Shown here in pieces: positions 45,901 through 53,157 of a stretch of DNA of 64,000 bases. The translations under genes and the position numbers were made by a program. Source of the DNA: Candidatus Mycobacterium methanotrophicum (GTDB lineage: Bacteria; Actinomycetota; Actinomycetes; Mycobacteriales; Mycobacteriaceae); NCBI RefSeq assembly GCF_023515995.1, contig NZ_CP097320.1:868001-932000 (forward strand), read 5' to 3'. Within the stretch, counting starts at the first letter, position 1; every line of letters begins with the position of its first letter. The notes beneath the pieces are model-generated. The model was not told where the DNA came from. It did no database searches and saw nothing but the letters and a program-made list of their open reading frames with translations.

Positions 45901-46560
45901 ATGCAGCAGGACATTCGCGGTGGAGCCGACCACGACCAGGCGGCCACCACTACCAGACGACGGGGCGATCGGCAGCGACACGCCATCGTGGAGGCGGTGC
46001 GCGAGCTGCTCGAGGAAAAGCCGTTCGCCCAGTTGTCGGTGAGCACCATCAGCGACCGCGCGGGGGTAGCCCGTTCCGGCTTCTACTTCTACTTCGACTC
46101 GAAATACGCCGTGCTGGCCCAGATCCTCGCCGAGGCCACCCATGAACTCGAAGAGCTGACGCAGTACTTCGCGCCCCGCGGGCCGGACGAATCGCCGGCC
46201 GCGTTCGCCAAGCGGATGGTCGGCAGCGCCGCCGCGGTCTATGCGCACAATGACCCAGTGATGTCGGCATGCAACGCCGCGCGCAGCACCGACGCCGAAA
46301 TACGCGACATTCTCGACCAGCAGGTCGACAACGTGATCGAGCAGATCCTCGGCGTCGTCGAGGACGAGCTGCGGGCCGGCACCGCCCACCCCATCAGCGA
46401 CGACATCCCGGCCCTGGTGCGCACACTGGCGGCCACCACTGCGCAGATGCTCACCGGCGACACCGCCTTCCTGGGGGCCGACCGCGACATGCAGCGGGGC
46501 GTGCGGGTGCTCGAGGCGTTGTGGCTCAACGCGCTGTGGGGCGGCTCGGCCGACCGCTGA
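45901..46560 (+). CDS. TetR-family regulator, Rv3058c homologue
   Basis: The 219-residue protein (Rv3058c is 216). The DNA-binding domain is at residues 18-65 (RQRHAIVEAVRELLEEKPFAQLSVSTISDRAGVARSGFYFYF; HTH with the conserved YFYF turn), followed by a ligand-binding helical domain. ATG 45,901 is chosen because the TTG at 45,844 would place the operator palindrome inside the coding region. It starts a unit with the SDR gene 27 bases downstream. It likely represses itself, the SDR gene and perhaps cyp136 through 45,844-45,857. Confidence 0.88.
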   Translation: MQQDIRGGADHDQAATTTRRRGDRQRHAIVEAVRELLEEKPFAQLSVSTISDRAGVARSGFYFYFDSKYAVLAQILAEATHELEELTQYFAPRGPDESPAAFAKRMVGSAAAVYAHNDPVMSACNAARSTDAEIRDILDQQVDNVIEQILGVVEDELRAGTAHPISDDIPALVRTLAATTAQMLTGDTAFLGADRDMQRGVRVLEALWLNALWGGSADR

Positions 46561-46587
46561 TCGTTACCGTCGGTATCGTCTCACCCC

Positions 46588-47457
46588 ATGGCGAAGACGA
46601 TTCCTTCCAGGTTCGCGGGTACGCGGTGTTTTCTCACCGGTGCGGCCAGCGGTATTGGCCGTGCGACGGCATTGCGGCTCGCCGGCCACGGTGCCGAGCT
46701 CTATCTGACCGACCGCGACGCCGACGGGCTGGCGAAGACCGTGGCCGATGCTCGCGCGCTGGGCGCACGGGTGGCTGAATTCCGGGCGCTCGACATTTCC
46801 AACTATGACGAGGTCGCCTCATTTGCCGCCGACATCCACACCAAGCACCCGAGCATGGACATCGTCATGAACATCGCCGGAGTTTCGGCGTGGGGAACCG
46901 TCGATCGACTGACCCACGAGCAGTGGACCAGGATGGTCGCGATCAACCTGATGGGCCCGATTCACGTCATCGAGAGCTTCCTGCCGCCGATGGTGGCGGC
47001 CCGCCGGGGCGGTCATCTGGTCAACGTGTCCTCGGCCGCCGGGCTGATCGGGCTGCCCTGGCATGCCGCTTACAGCGCAAGCAAATTCGGGTTGCGCGGA
47101 TTGTCCGAGGTGCTGCGCTTCGACTTGGCCCGCCACCACATCGGGGTGTCGGTGGTTGTTCCCGGCGCGGTCAACACGCCGCTGGTCGATACCGTCGAGA
47201 TCGCCGGCGTCGATCGCGATGATCCCGGAGTCAGTCGCTGGGTGGGCCGTTTCAGCGGCCACGCGGTGTCGCCGGAAAAAGCCGCCGACAAGATCCTGGC
47301 CGGCGTCGCCAAGAATCGGTTTTTGATCTACACCTCGGCCGACATCCGGGCGCTGTACGCGTTCAAACGAGTCGCGTGGTGGCCCTACAGCGTGGTGATG
47401 CGCCAAGTCAACGTGCTGTTCGCCAGGGCGTTGCGGCCATCCCCGGTGTCGCGCTGA
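46588..47457 (+). CDS. Short-chain dehydrogenase/reductase, Rv3057c homologue
   Basis: The 289-residue classical SDR has cofactor motif LTGAASGIGRATALRL, NAG-type motif MNIAGVSAWG, catalytic Ser in HLVNVSSAAG and Tyr/Lys in AAYSASKFGLRG. Asp in LTDRDADGL after beta-2 suggests NAD(H) preference. A C-terminal extension of about 50 residues (FLIYTSADIRALYAFKRVAWWPYSVVMRQVN) may bind the membrane or substrate. Immediately downstream of the TetR gene and near cyp136, so P450 and dehydrogenase may act in the same oxidation of a lipid or terpenoid substrate. Confidence 0.9.
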   Translation: MAKTIPSRFAGTRCFLTGAASGIGRATALRLAGHGAELYLTDRDADGLAKTVADARALGARVAEFRALDISNYDEVASFAADIHTKHPSMDIVMNIAGVSAWGTVDRLTHEQWTRMVAINLMGPIHVIESFLPPMVAARRGGHLVNVSSAAGLIGLPWHAAYSASKFGLRGLSEVLRFDLARHHIGVSVVVPGAVNTPLVDTVEIAGVDRDDPGVSRWVGRFSGHAVSPEKAADKILAGVAKNRFLIYTSADIRALYAFKRVAWWPYSVVMRQVNVLFARALRPSPVSR

Positions 47458-47521
47458 CTCCGAGTTGCCCGGCTGGCCGGACCCCGGAGCGTTACCTTTC
47501 GCGCCAGGCGTCCTCATGGCG

Positions 47522-47988
47522 TCACTGCGTGTGGTGGTTGGCGGGGCGGGCAACCGCGCGGGCTGGTTGGCTGGCGTTGATGCGTGGAAACCACGGCGCT
47601 CCCCGCAAAGGGCGGTAGTCGGCGACGGCGAAGGCGGTTATCCCGGCTGCGATCAGCGCACAGAAGACGCCGGGCTGCGGGTAGCGTGTTCGGGGAAGTC
47701 AAAGGGAATTAGCCAGGCGAGCAGCAACATTGAGGTGGTGTTGAGTAAGTCGGTTGCGGCGATGAGCGATAGATCAGGGCGGCCCACGCCGTACTGTCCG
47801 CCGGTGAACGCCGTGGCGATCCCGAATACGCCAGCGACCAGGAACAGCACGGCGGCCACTGTGTTGAACTGCCAACCGGCTTGGTGGACGCCGCCCACAC
47901 CTGCCCAGGGCATGAAAAGTGACGCGATGAGCAGTGCGCCGCCGACGCCGGCGATCAGCCGTCGGTATACGGGCGTTTCAGCAGCCAT
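47522..47988 (-). pseudogene. Small membrane protein with a C-terminal frameshift
   Basis: From ATG 47,988 four membrane segments are read (LIAGVGGALLIASLFMPWAG, FNTVAAVLFLVAGVFGIATAF, LLNTTSMLLLAWLIPF) up to FPEHATR. In this frame the protein then ends after PASSVR. In another frame the sequence continues RYPQPGVFCALIAAGITAFA, VADYRPLRGAPWFPRINA to a TGA at 47,522-47,524, which completes the last helix and the tail. So one base was gained or lost near 47,690. The short product lacks the final helix. The family is unknown. It is divergent from a TetR gene with twin operators between them, suggesting that it is the regulated target. Confidence 0.7.
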
Positions 47989-48030
47989 GTCCGTCCTTCG
48001 CGACTGGAACCAGTGGTCGGCATGCGTGAA

Positions 48031-48046
48031 AATAACAGTTGTTATT
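48031..48046. promoter_or_regulatory. TetR operator copy 1
   Basis: AATAAC-AGTT-GTTATT, perfect 6-bp inverted repeat, between the divergent membrane-protein and TetR genes; its twin is centred 28 bp away. Confidence 0.7.
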
Positions 48047-48058
48047 CCTCGTCAGGAA

Positions 48059-48074
48059 CATAACTGCTGTTATG
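48059..48074. promoter_or_regulatory. TetR operator copy 2
   Basis: CATAAC-TGCT-GTTATG, perfect 6-bp inverted repeat with the same ATAAC/GTTAT half-sites as the copy at 48,031, ending 11 bases before the TetR start. Confidence 0.7.
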
Positions 48075-48085
48075 GCATCATGTCA

Positions 48086-48844
48086 ATGATGCCTTCGACC
48101 GACACTTCGTTGAGCGCACGAAACCGCCTCGTGGCCGCGGCCTTGGCCGTCCTCGAAAGAGACGGACCGGCCGCGATTCAAGCGCGAACACTGGCGGGCG
48201 AGATCGGCGCGTCGACGATGGCGGTGTACACGCATTTTGGGGGCATGCCCAAGGTCATCGAAGCGGTGATGCGTGAGGGGCTTGCGCGCTTCGCCGAGCA
48301 CACTCGCGGGGTACCCCAGACCGAAGACCCGATGGCTGATCTCATCGCTGGCGGATTGGCCTACGGCGAATTCGCGATGCAAAACCCGCAGCTGTACCGG
48401 TTGCTGTTTGGTCTTTCCGACCTTGCCGCAGTCCACAAGCTCTCAGGTGATGGCGCCACGCCTTGGCATCTCGCCGAAGGAGTCGATGCACTGTCAGTGC
48501 TGGTCAGTGCGGTCGAGCGGGTCATTGAAGCCGGCCGGATCCGACCGCAGGAGCCCACCCCTGCGGCCACCCAGATCTTAAGTGCCACACACGGATTCGT
48601 GCTGCTGGCGATGACCGGTTTCATCGACTCCCAAGGACTGCAAGACGTCATGGCCCCATTGGCGATCAATTTGATGGTGGGTCTTGGCGACACGCGCCGG
48701 CGCGCGAAACGTTCCCTGGCCGCTGCGATCACAGCGCGCGCATCTCTGGGGTATCAGCGCTGCCCGTATCTCGCAAGCCAACACGGTGATTCAGCACGCG
48801 GCCGATTTGGTCAACGGGGTGAAATCGGGTGTGGTTGCGCTTGA
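48086..48844 (+). CDS. TetR-family regulator with a read-through C-terminus
   Basis: The DNA-binding part is near residues 8-58 (ARNRLVAAALAVLERDGPAA; IQARTLAGEIGASTMAVYTHFGG) followed by a typical ligand domain (MADLIAGGLAYGEFAMQNPQLYRLLFGLSD; ATHGFVLLAMTGFIDSQGL; PLAINLMVGLGDTRRRAKRSL). The family end should be about residue 215 (near 48,735). The frame then runs on through AITARASLGYQRCPYLASQH into a sequence that in another frame encodes a ParB-like fragment. A rearrangement therefore replaced the natural stop and added about 35 foreign residues. ATG 48,086 or 48,089 are both possible. It presumably binds the twin palindromes upstream. Confidence 0.8.
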   Translation: MMPSTDTSLSARNRLVAAALAVLERDGPAAIQARTLAGEIGASTMAVYTHFGGMPKVIEAVMREGLARFAEHTRGVPQTEDPMADLIAGGLAYGEFAMQNPQLYRLLFGLSDLAAVHKLSGDGATPWHLAEGVDALSVLVSAVERVIEAGRIRPQEPTPAATQILSATHGFVLLAMTGFIDSQGLQDVMAPLAINLMVGLGDTRRRAKRSLAAAITARASLGYQRCPYLASQHGDSARGRFGQRGEIGCGCA

Positions 48845-49313
48845 TTCGGCGTACGCGCAGGCGAAGGACCGCAAAGCGCAAGCTGAGGAAGCAGAGCGTT
48901 TGATGACTGAACTGCGTGATAAGGCACCCGATTTGGCTGATCAAGTCGTCGAAGGCGAGCTGACCGTCAAGGACGCTTTCAAGAAATGGCGGGACCGCGA
49001 ATCGTTACGTGAACGGCAAGCGCGGCAAGCCGCAGAGACCGCGACCAGCAACCTCTGCTCGCACATTCCTGTGCTCGCCGCCTGGTGCGGCGACGTCATC
49101 ACCCGGTATGCCCGGGACTACAACCCTGGTGACGCGTACAGCAGGCGGATCGACAAAAAGATGCTCACCGACGCGCGCACAGCCATCGACGACATCATCC
49201 GAGTCCGGGAAGAACGGGGGCTGCCTCGAGCGAGACGAGCCGGGTTGGGGACACGCGTTGCTGCCGGAGGAGAGTCCGGAAGCGACTTATCTGATCCTGG
49301 CCGGACCGTGTAG
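48741..49313 (+). pseudogene. ParB-like / plasmid-type protein, C-terminal fragment
   Basis: In the frame ending at 49,313: ARISQANTVIQHAADLVNGV, KSGVVALDSAYAQAKDRKAQAE, LRDKAPDLADQVVEGELTVK, DAFKKWRDRESLRERQARQAAE. Repeated 'ApDLad.V..GeltL.DA...' helices after the ParB nuclease-like domain are typical of actinobacterial plasmid or phage ParB-like proteins (recognition by pattern memory). The N-terminal ParB domain is missing and no start codon or ribosome site precedes the homology, since it begins inside the TetR read-through. Probably a remnant of an integrated plasmid or prophage. Confidence 0.6.
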
Positions 49314-50132
49314 CACTTCGCAATTCACCCCGAGCGAGGGCACGTACGCGGCTCGCTGGGCCATTATGTGGACGCTGAGAACCTGGTGCATTCGAGGTTC
49401 CAGCAGTTCGGGCCCTCCCGCGCGATCTCGACCCGCTCTTGATCGCCGACGCTCCTCCAGATGACTCACGCCGATTACGTCGCCGTTCTGCCCGAAAATT
49501 GGGCCGCCGCTCATACTTGGCAGGTAATTGCCGGTCGTTCTGAAACTTGGATACGTGCTGAGCACGTTATCGCGGCGGCGGTGATGAATTTCTTCGATTT
49601 CACCCTGAGACGCCGTCATGTTGTAACTGGATGGTTCTCCCATCGTCTGCGGGTATCCGAGTCCCACACAGTTTTGCCCCACAACGGGTCTGGCCAATGA
49701 GATGCGGTGTGGTCGCATTTCTTCGGACGACGGCCCACCTTCCAGGGTGACTTTGATCAAAGCCACATCACTGAAACCGCTTGCGAGAGAGAGTTGTTTG
49801 ATACGGTGCCCATGCAGATTGCGTCGAGCCACATCGCTGTCCGTGCCCCGTGGCAGGACGACGAACGCTTCGACGTCGTCTGCACCTTCAAGGCATTCGA
49901 CCACGTGGGCCGCCGTCGCAAAGATCGTTTCACCGCCGCCGAGCGACGCAACTCAGAACGCGGTACCTTCTGTCGTCACGTCGGTGCCACGGCGGCGGAA
50001 CATCACCGGCACGACAGCCGTCTGGACGTCCGCTGAGATCGCATCAACGGCAATCGTGTCGGATTCCGCAAACGAGAAACCATAGCCGCCGACGCTCTCG
50101 TGAGCCCTCGGCATCTCGGACTCTTCGCTCAT
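49287..50132 (-). pseudogene. Trypsin-like serine protease with an in-frame nonsense codon
   Basis: The frame from ATG 50,132 reads MSEESEMPRAHESVGGYGFS, VDAISADVQTAVVPVMFRRR and GTDVTTEGTAF, then TGA at 49,955-49,953 (codon 60), then continues in the same frame VASLGGGETIFATAAHVVEC (catalytic His), FSDVALIKV (Asp) and LPSMSGGPIFGQNGDVIGV (Ser). All three triad residues of a Do/trypsin-like domain are therefore still encoded, but the stop lies upstream of all of them. After DVIGV the expected continuation (SSGGASAIKSG) is in another frame, so a second lesion near 49,470 is likely. No signal peptide is seen. A single CGA-to-TGA change would explain the stop. Confidence 0.7.
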
Positions 50133-50381
50133 ATCGACCGAGGCTACCCGTGGGCGCGGTGCAGAAACTGGCGCTGCGTGCGCGTGCTAGCCCCTCACGC
50201 GGTCGCCGCATGAGCACGGCGTCGCGGCGACGATGCAGCGACCCGCGAGCGTGTGATCGTTGCCGCATTGTTCGGGCGGCCGGATCATCCAGCGGCCATC
50301 GACGCTGAGCACCATGTCACCGACCTCGCTCATCCCCAAGATGTACACCGCCTGCTGCGGCGCAGTCTAGGGTGACGAACG

Positions 50382-50747
50382 ATGGCCGGGTATGAACCGC
50401 TTGGGGATCTCTCCGATGACCATGTGACATTCGAAATTGGAACGCTCGGCGACCTCCGCATAGACCTCTTCCTACGAGTGAAAGTGTTCCGAGGCCAGAT
50501 CAGGTGGTTCTGCCTCGGCCTATGGATGGAGTCAACCGCCGGAAGGTTTGAGCTTGAGCGCGTCGATTGTTGCGACAGCGAACTCCACCGGCACCGCTTC
50601 TACCAGCACAGATCCGAGAATCGGGTGAAGATATACGAACTAAGCCCCGGCGATGAGAGAATTGTGGATACCGCGTATCAGATGCAGTACGAGTATCTGA
50701 TTACGAACTGGGAGCAGATAGTGGATAGGTGGCATCGTGCCCACTGA
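50382..50747 (+). CDS. Hypothetical protein, DUF7718-like
   Basis: The 121-residue protein with GTLGDLRIDLFLRVKVFRGQ, CCDSELHRHRFYQHRSENRV and ELSPGDERIVDTAYQMQYEYL. The Cys/His-rich middle and the 'L.pGDE..vd..Y...YD.i...We...rRW' tail resemble, from memory, the uncharacterised DUF7718 family of actinobacteria. No function is known. Its stop overlaps the start of the next gene by 11 bases, so both are co-translated as a pair. GC is lower in this block than in its neighbours, consistent with recent acquisition. The 249 bases upstream hold no gene. Confidence 0.65.
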   Translation: MAGYEPLGDLSDDHVTFEIGTLGDLRIDLFLRVKVFRGQIRWFCLGLWMESTAGRFELERVDCCDSELHRHRFYQHRSENRVKIYELSPGDERIVDTAYQMQYEYLITNWEQIVDRWHRAH

Positions 50748-51150
50748 CGAGGATCGCCTCATCGCACAGCGGATGGTGGCGATGCTGTTCAAAGATCCCA
50801 CGTTCATGCGCCAGCGCATGGCGTTAGAAGACCGCGCTGAACACGCCATCGTCTGTCTCCCAACGGACCCGTACTGGGAGGTGGTGGAGAAGTCGCGCCG
50901 CTACCCCGGCTGGGTGATCGTATTTGTTGTCTATCCTCCGCCGGGCGGCACAGGCACGGCACGGGTCGAAATTCGCGAGTTCCTGCCTCGGCAAGCCCAG
51001 CACGGCGACGTCGAGCCTGATCGTGACATGACCGTCGAAACAGCATTCCGAATGCTGGAAAAAGCTGAAGATATGGGCATCGACTTGCTCACGCGAAACC
51101 GCCGCGAATTTGCACCGTTCGCCCGGCAGCGCCGAGTGCTTGTCTCCTAA
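50737..51150 (+). CDS. Hypothetical protein paired with the DUF7718-like gene
   Basis: The 137-residue protein reads DRLIAQRMVAMLFKDPTFMR, QRMALEDRAEHAIVCLPTDPY, GWVIVFVVYPPPGGTGTARVEI and LEKAEDMGIDLLTRNRREFAPF. It has no membrane segment and no motif I recognise. The GTG start (50,737) lies inside the upstream gene, so the pair has the geometry of a toxin-antitoxin or two-subunit module, but nothing in the sequence shows toxicity. Function unknown. Confidence 0.6.
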   Translation: MPTDEDRLIAQRMVAMLFKDPTFMRQRMALEDRAEHAIVCLPTDPYWEVVEKSRRYPGWVIVFVVYPPPGGTGTARVEIREFLPRQAQHGDVEPDRDMTVETAFRMLEKAEDMGIDLLTRNRREFAPFARQRRVLVS

Positions 51151-51187
51151 CTAACCGCAATTAAACTTAGACGATAAGGTCATTCTC

Positions 51188-51582
51188 GTGCGAGTAGACC
51201 ACGATCGTGTCGTCGCTGCTGTCGCCAGCGAGCGGCGTCAGATTGCGACGCTGATCGACGGCTTGGGCGACACTGAGTTGACGACGCCCAGCCTGTGTGC
51301 GGGCTGGGATGTCAAGACTGTGGCCGCACAGCTGGCCTGCTCTGTCGGCGAAGGTTTCTCGGTGGCCATGAGGAGAGCCCTGCGGCGCGGCAGTCTGGCC
51401 CGGGCGATAGACGAGCTCGCACGGCGTCGTGCGCAGATGATGCCGGTCACCGAAATCGTTGCCACGCTGCGTGAGCGGGCCGATTACCCGTTGAGTCCGC
51501 CGGTGTTCGGGCCGGTGGCCCCTTTCACCGATATCTTGATCCATGGCGGCGACATCAGGATCCCCCTTGGCCTCGCGTTTGA
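51188..51582 (+). pseudogene. Maleylpyruvate isomerase-family (MDMPI N) 5' fragment
   Basis: From GTG 51,188: VASERRQIATLIDGLGDTEL, TTPSLCAGWDVKTVAAQLAC and FGPVAPFTDILIHGGDIRIP, the DinB-like helical domain of mycothiol-dependent maleylpyruvate isomerase relatives (TIGR03083 type). The conserved LxAGWDVxxVxAHL and HGGDIRRPLG motifs are present. After PLGLAFE, homology stops and the DNA becomes the middle of a flavin reductase in another frame (near 51,582). The 3' third of the gene is therefore lost. It still forms an open frame to 52,054, but the tail is out-of-frame reading. Confidence 0.75.
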
Positions 51583-52031
51583 GCGTCAGCGTGACTGTCT
51601 TCGATCAGCTCGGTGCGCTGCCGTTCTACAACGAGGACATCGACAACGAGGCCGACGTGTCCGCCGCGGTCACCGCGTTGCGGGCGGCCGCCGCCGAGGC
51701 CGATGCGGCTCTGGTGGTGACCCCGGAATGCAACGGCAGCATCCCGGCCGTCATCAAGAACGCGATCGACTGGCTCTCGCGGCCGTTCGGCAACAGCGCG
51801 CTGAAGGACAAGCCGCTGGCCGTGATCGGCGGGTCGTTCGGCCGCTTCGGCGGCGTCTGGGCGCACGACGAGACACGCAAGTCCTTCGGGATCGCCGGCC
51901 CGCGCGTCGTCGAGGCGATCAAGCTGTCGGTGCCGTTCGGATCGCTGAACGGACAGCCACCGCGGGAGAACGCGGAGCTGGCGGGCAATGTGCGCGAGGC
52001 GGTGGGCAAGCTGATCGCGGAAGTGGGCTGA
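51543..52031 (+). pseudogene. NADPH-dependent FMN reductase (Rv3054c-like), 5' truncated
   Basis: The frame from about 51,582 reads SVSVTVFDQLGALPFYNEDI, TALRAAAAEADAALVVTPECNGSIP, AVIKNAIDWLSRPFGNSALKDKPLAVIGGS and FGRFGGVWAHDETRKSFGIAG, the flavodoxin-like NADPH:FMN reductase family, and ends naturally at 52,031. Rv3054c homologues have about 30 extra N-terminal residues holding the phosphate-binding loop GSLR; that loop is missing here. An ATG at 51,543 from the fused fragment could still start translation (162 residues) but without the FMN phosphate site. The position just before nrdH matches M. tuberculosis. In one family motif, PEYNGSIP reads PECNGSIP. Confidence 0.8.
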
Positions 52032-52432
52032 CGCGGCCCGGGATCGTTTGCTGAGCGGATCCGCCGGCGGGTGCCGTCGGCGCCGGGCGGTAGAGATGGG
52101 TGGAGGCCGGCACGACGTTATTTTGTGACCTACGACACGCCGGAGCCGCACCGGCGTCGGGGCTTACGACCAGGGAATTTCATGAATGTTTTTCAGAACA
52201 TCTTGTATCCCTTCGTATTGTCACCCACTAGGTGTAGTGTTTGCGACACCGACAGACCGCAGGTTCACCAGGTCGGCCGCGCCGCCCCAACCGGCATCGC
52301 ACGCAGGCTGAAGCGAAACGGCGAGATGGGAATTCTGCGGCGCGGTGGTCTGCTGAATAGCAGTACACATGCAAGACCTGAGTAGTTGCCCGTCCGTGTC
52401 CAGTCCCGACCGTCGACAGAGGAGTCGTCCCG
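52032..52432. other. Upstream region of nrdHIE
   Basis: About 400 bases with no coding region. It holds the NrdR-box-like pair at 52,193-52,240, so the nrdHIE promoter should lie there, leaving a leader of up to about 190 bases. Confidence 0.6.
52193..52240. promoter_or_regulatory. Pair of NrdR-box-like palindromes before nrdH
   Basis: Box 2 is CCACTAGGTGTAGTGT at 52,225-52,240 (CACTA/TAGTG arms perfect). A weaker box TCAGAACATCTTGTAT at 52,193-52,208 is centred 32 bp upstream. Paired 16-bp boxes about three helical turns apart are the known NrdR arrangement, and the same half-site TAGTGTTTG occurs before nrdF2. Confidence 0.6.
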
Positions 52433-52672
52433 ATGAGCGTCACCGTCTACACCAAGCCGGCATGTGTGCAGTGCAACGCCACGCACAAGGCGCTGGACAA
52501 GCAAGGCGTCGCCTACGAAAAGGTCGACATCAGCCTGGACGCCGAGGCGCGCGACTACGTGATGGCGCTGGGATACCTGCAGGCGCCCGTGGTGGTGGCC
52601 GGAAGCGAGCACTGGTCGGGTTTTCGGCCGGACCGGATCAAGGCGCTCGCCGGTGCGTTGCTGAGCGCGTAG
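52433..52672 (+). CDS. nrdH: NrdH glutaredoxin-like electron donor
   Basis: The 79-residue NrdH has redox site [15 protein letters not shown], then [28 protein letters not shown] and the C-terminal [12 protein letters not shown] typical of NrdH. It transfers electrons from thioredoxin reductase to the class Ib ribonucleotide reductase NrdE. It is first gene of nrdHIE, with GAGGAG-like purines before ATG 52,433. It matches Rv3053c in position and size (79). Confidence 0.97.
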   Translation: MSVTVYTKPACVQCNATHKALDKQGVAYEKVDISLDAEARDYVMALGYLQAPVVVAGSEHWSGFRPDRIKALAGALLSA

Positions 52673-52704
52673 CCGGCAGCGGCGCGGGCGGACAGGAGGA
52701 GACC

Positions 52705-53157
52705 GTGGTGCCGTCCTGCAACCTGGTGTATTTCTCCAGCGTCTCGGAGAACACCCACCGCTTCGTGAAGAAGCTGGGTATTCCGGCGACGCGGATACCG
52801 CTGCACGGCCGTATCGAGGTGGGCCGGCCGTATGTGCTGGTACTGCCGACCTACGGTGGCGGCCGGGCGACTCCGAGCATCAACGATGGTGGCTATGTCC
52901 CCAAGCAGGTCATCGCATTTCTGAACAACGAGCACAACCGGTCGTTGATCCGCGGCGTCATCGCCGCGGGCAACAACAACTTCGGCGCCGAATTCGCCTA
53001 TGCGGGCAACGTGGTCTCCCGCAAGTGCGGCGTTCCGTATCTATACCGCTTCGAACTGATGGGAACCGAGGACGACGTGCAAGCCGTCCGCGCGGGCCTA
53101 GCTGACTTCTGGAAGGACGACACGTGCCACCAACCGCCGGAACTGCAGAGCGTGTAA
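52705..53157 (+). CDS. nrdI: NrdI flavodoxin for NrdF cofactor assembly
   Basis: The 150-residue NrdI with [19 protein letters not shown] (FMN phosphate loop), [15 protein letters not shown] and [24 protein letters not shown]. NrdI supplies superoxide or reducing equivalents to assemble the Mn(III)2-tyrosyl radical in NrdF. AGGAGGA at 52,694 supports GTG 52,705. It overlaps the nrdE start by 34 bases. Matches Rv3052c. Confidence 0.97.
   Translation: MVPSCNLVYFSSVSENTHRFVKKLGIPATRIPLHGRIEVGRPYVLVLPTYGGGRATPSINDGGYVPKQVIAFLNNEHNRSLIRGVIAAGNNNFGAEFAYAGNVVSRKCGVPYLYRFELMGTEDDVQAVRAGLADFWKDDTCHQPPELQSV

Noticed and set aside
49953-49955. TGA in the protease read as selenocysteine
   Set aside because: No selenocysteine insertion element evident, Cys/Sec is not expected at this position of the fold, and a second frameshift follows.
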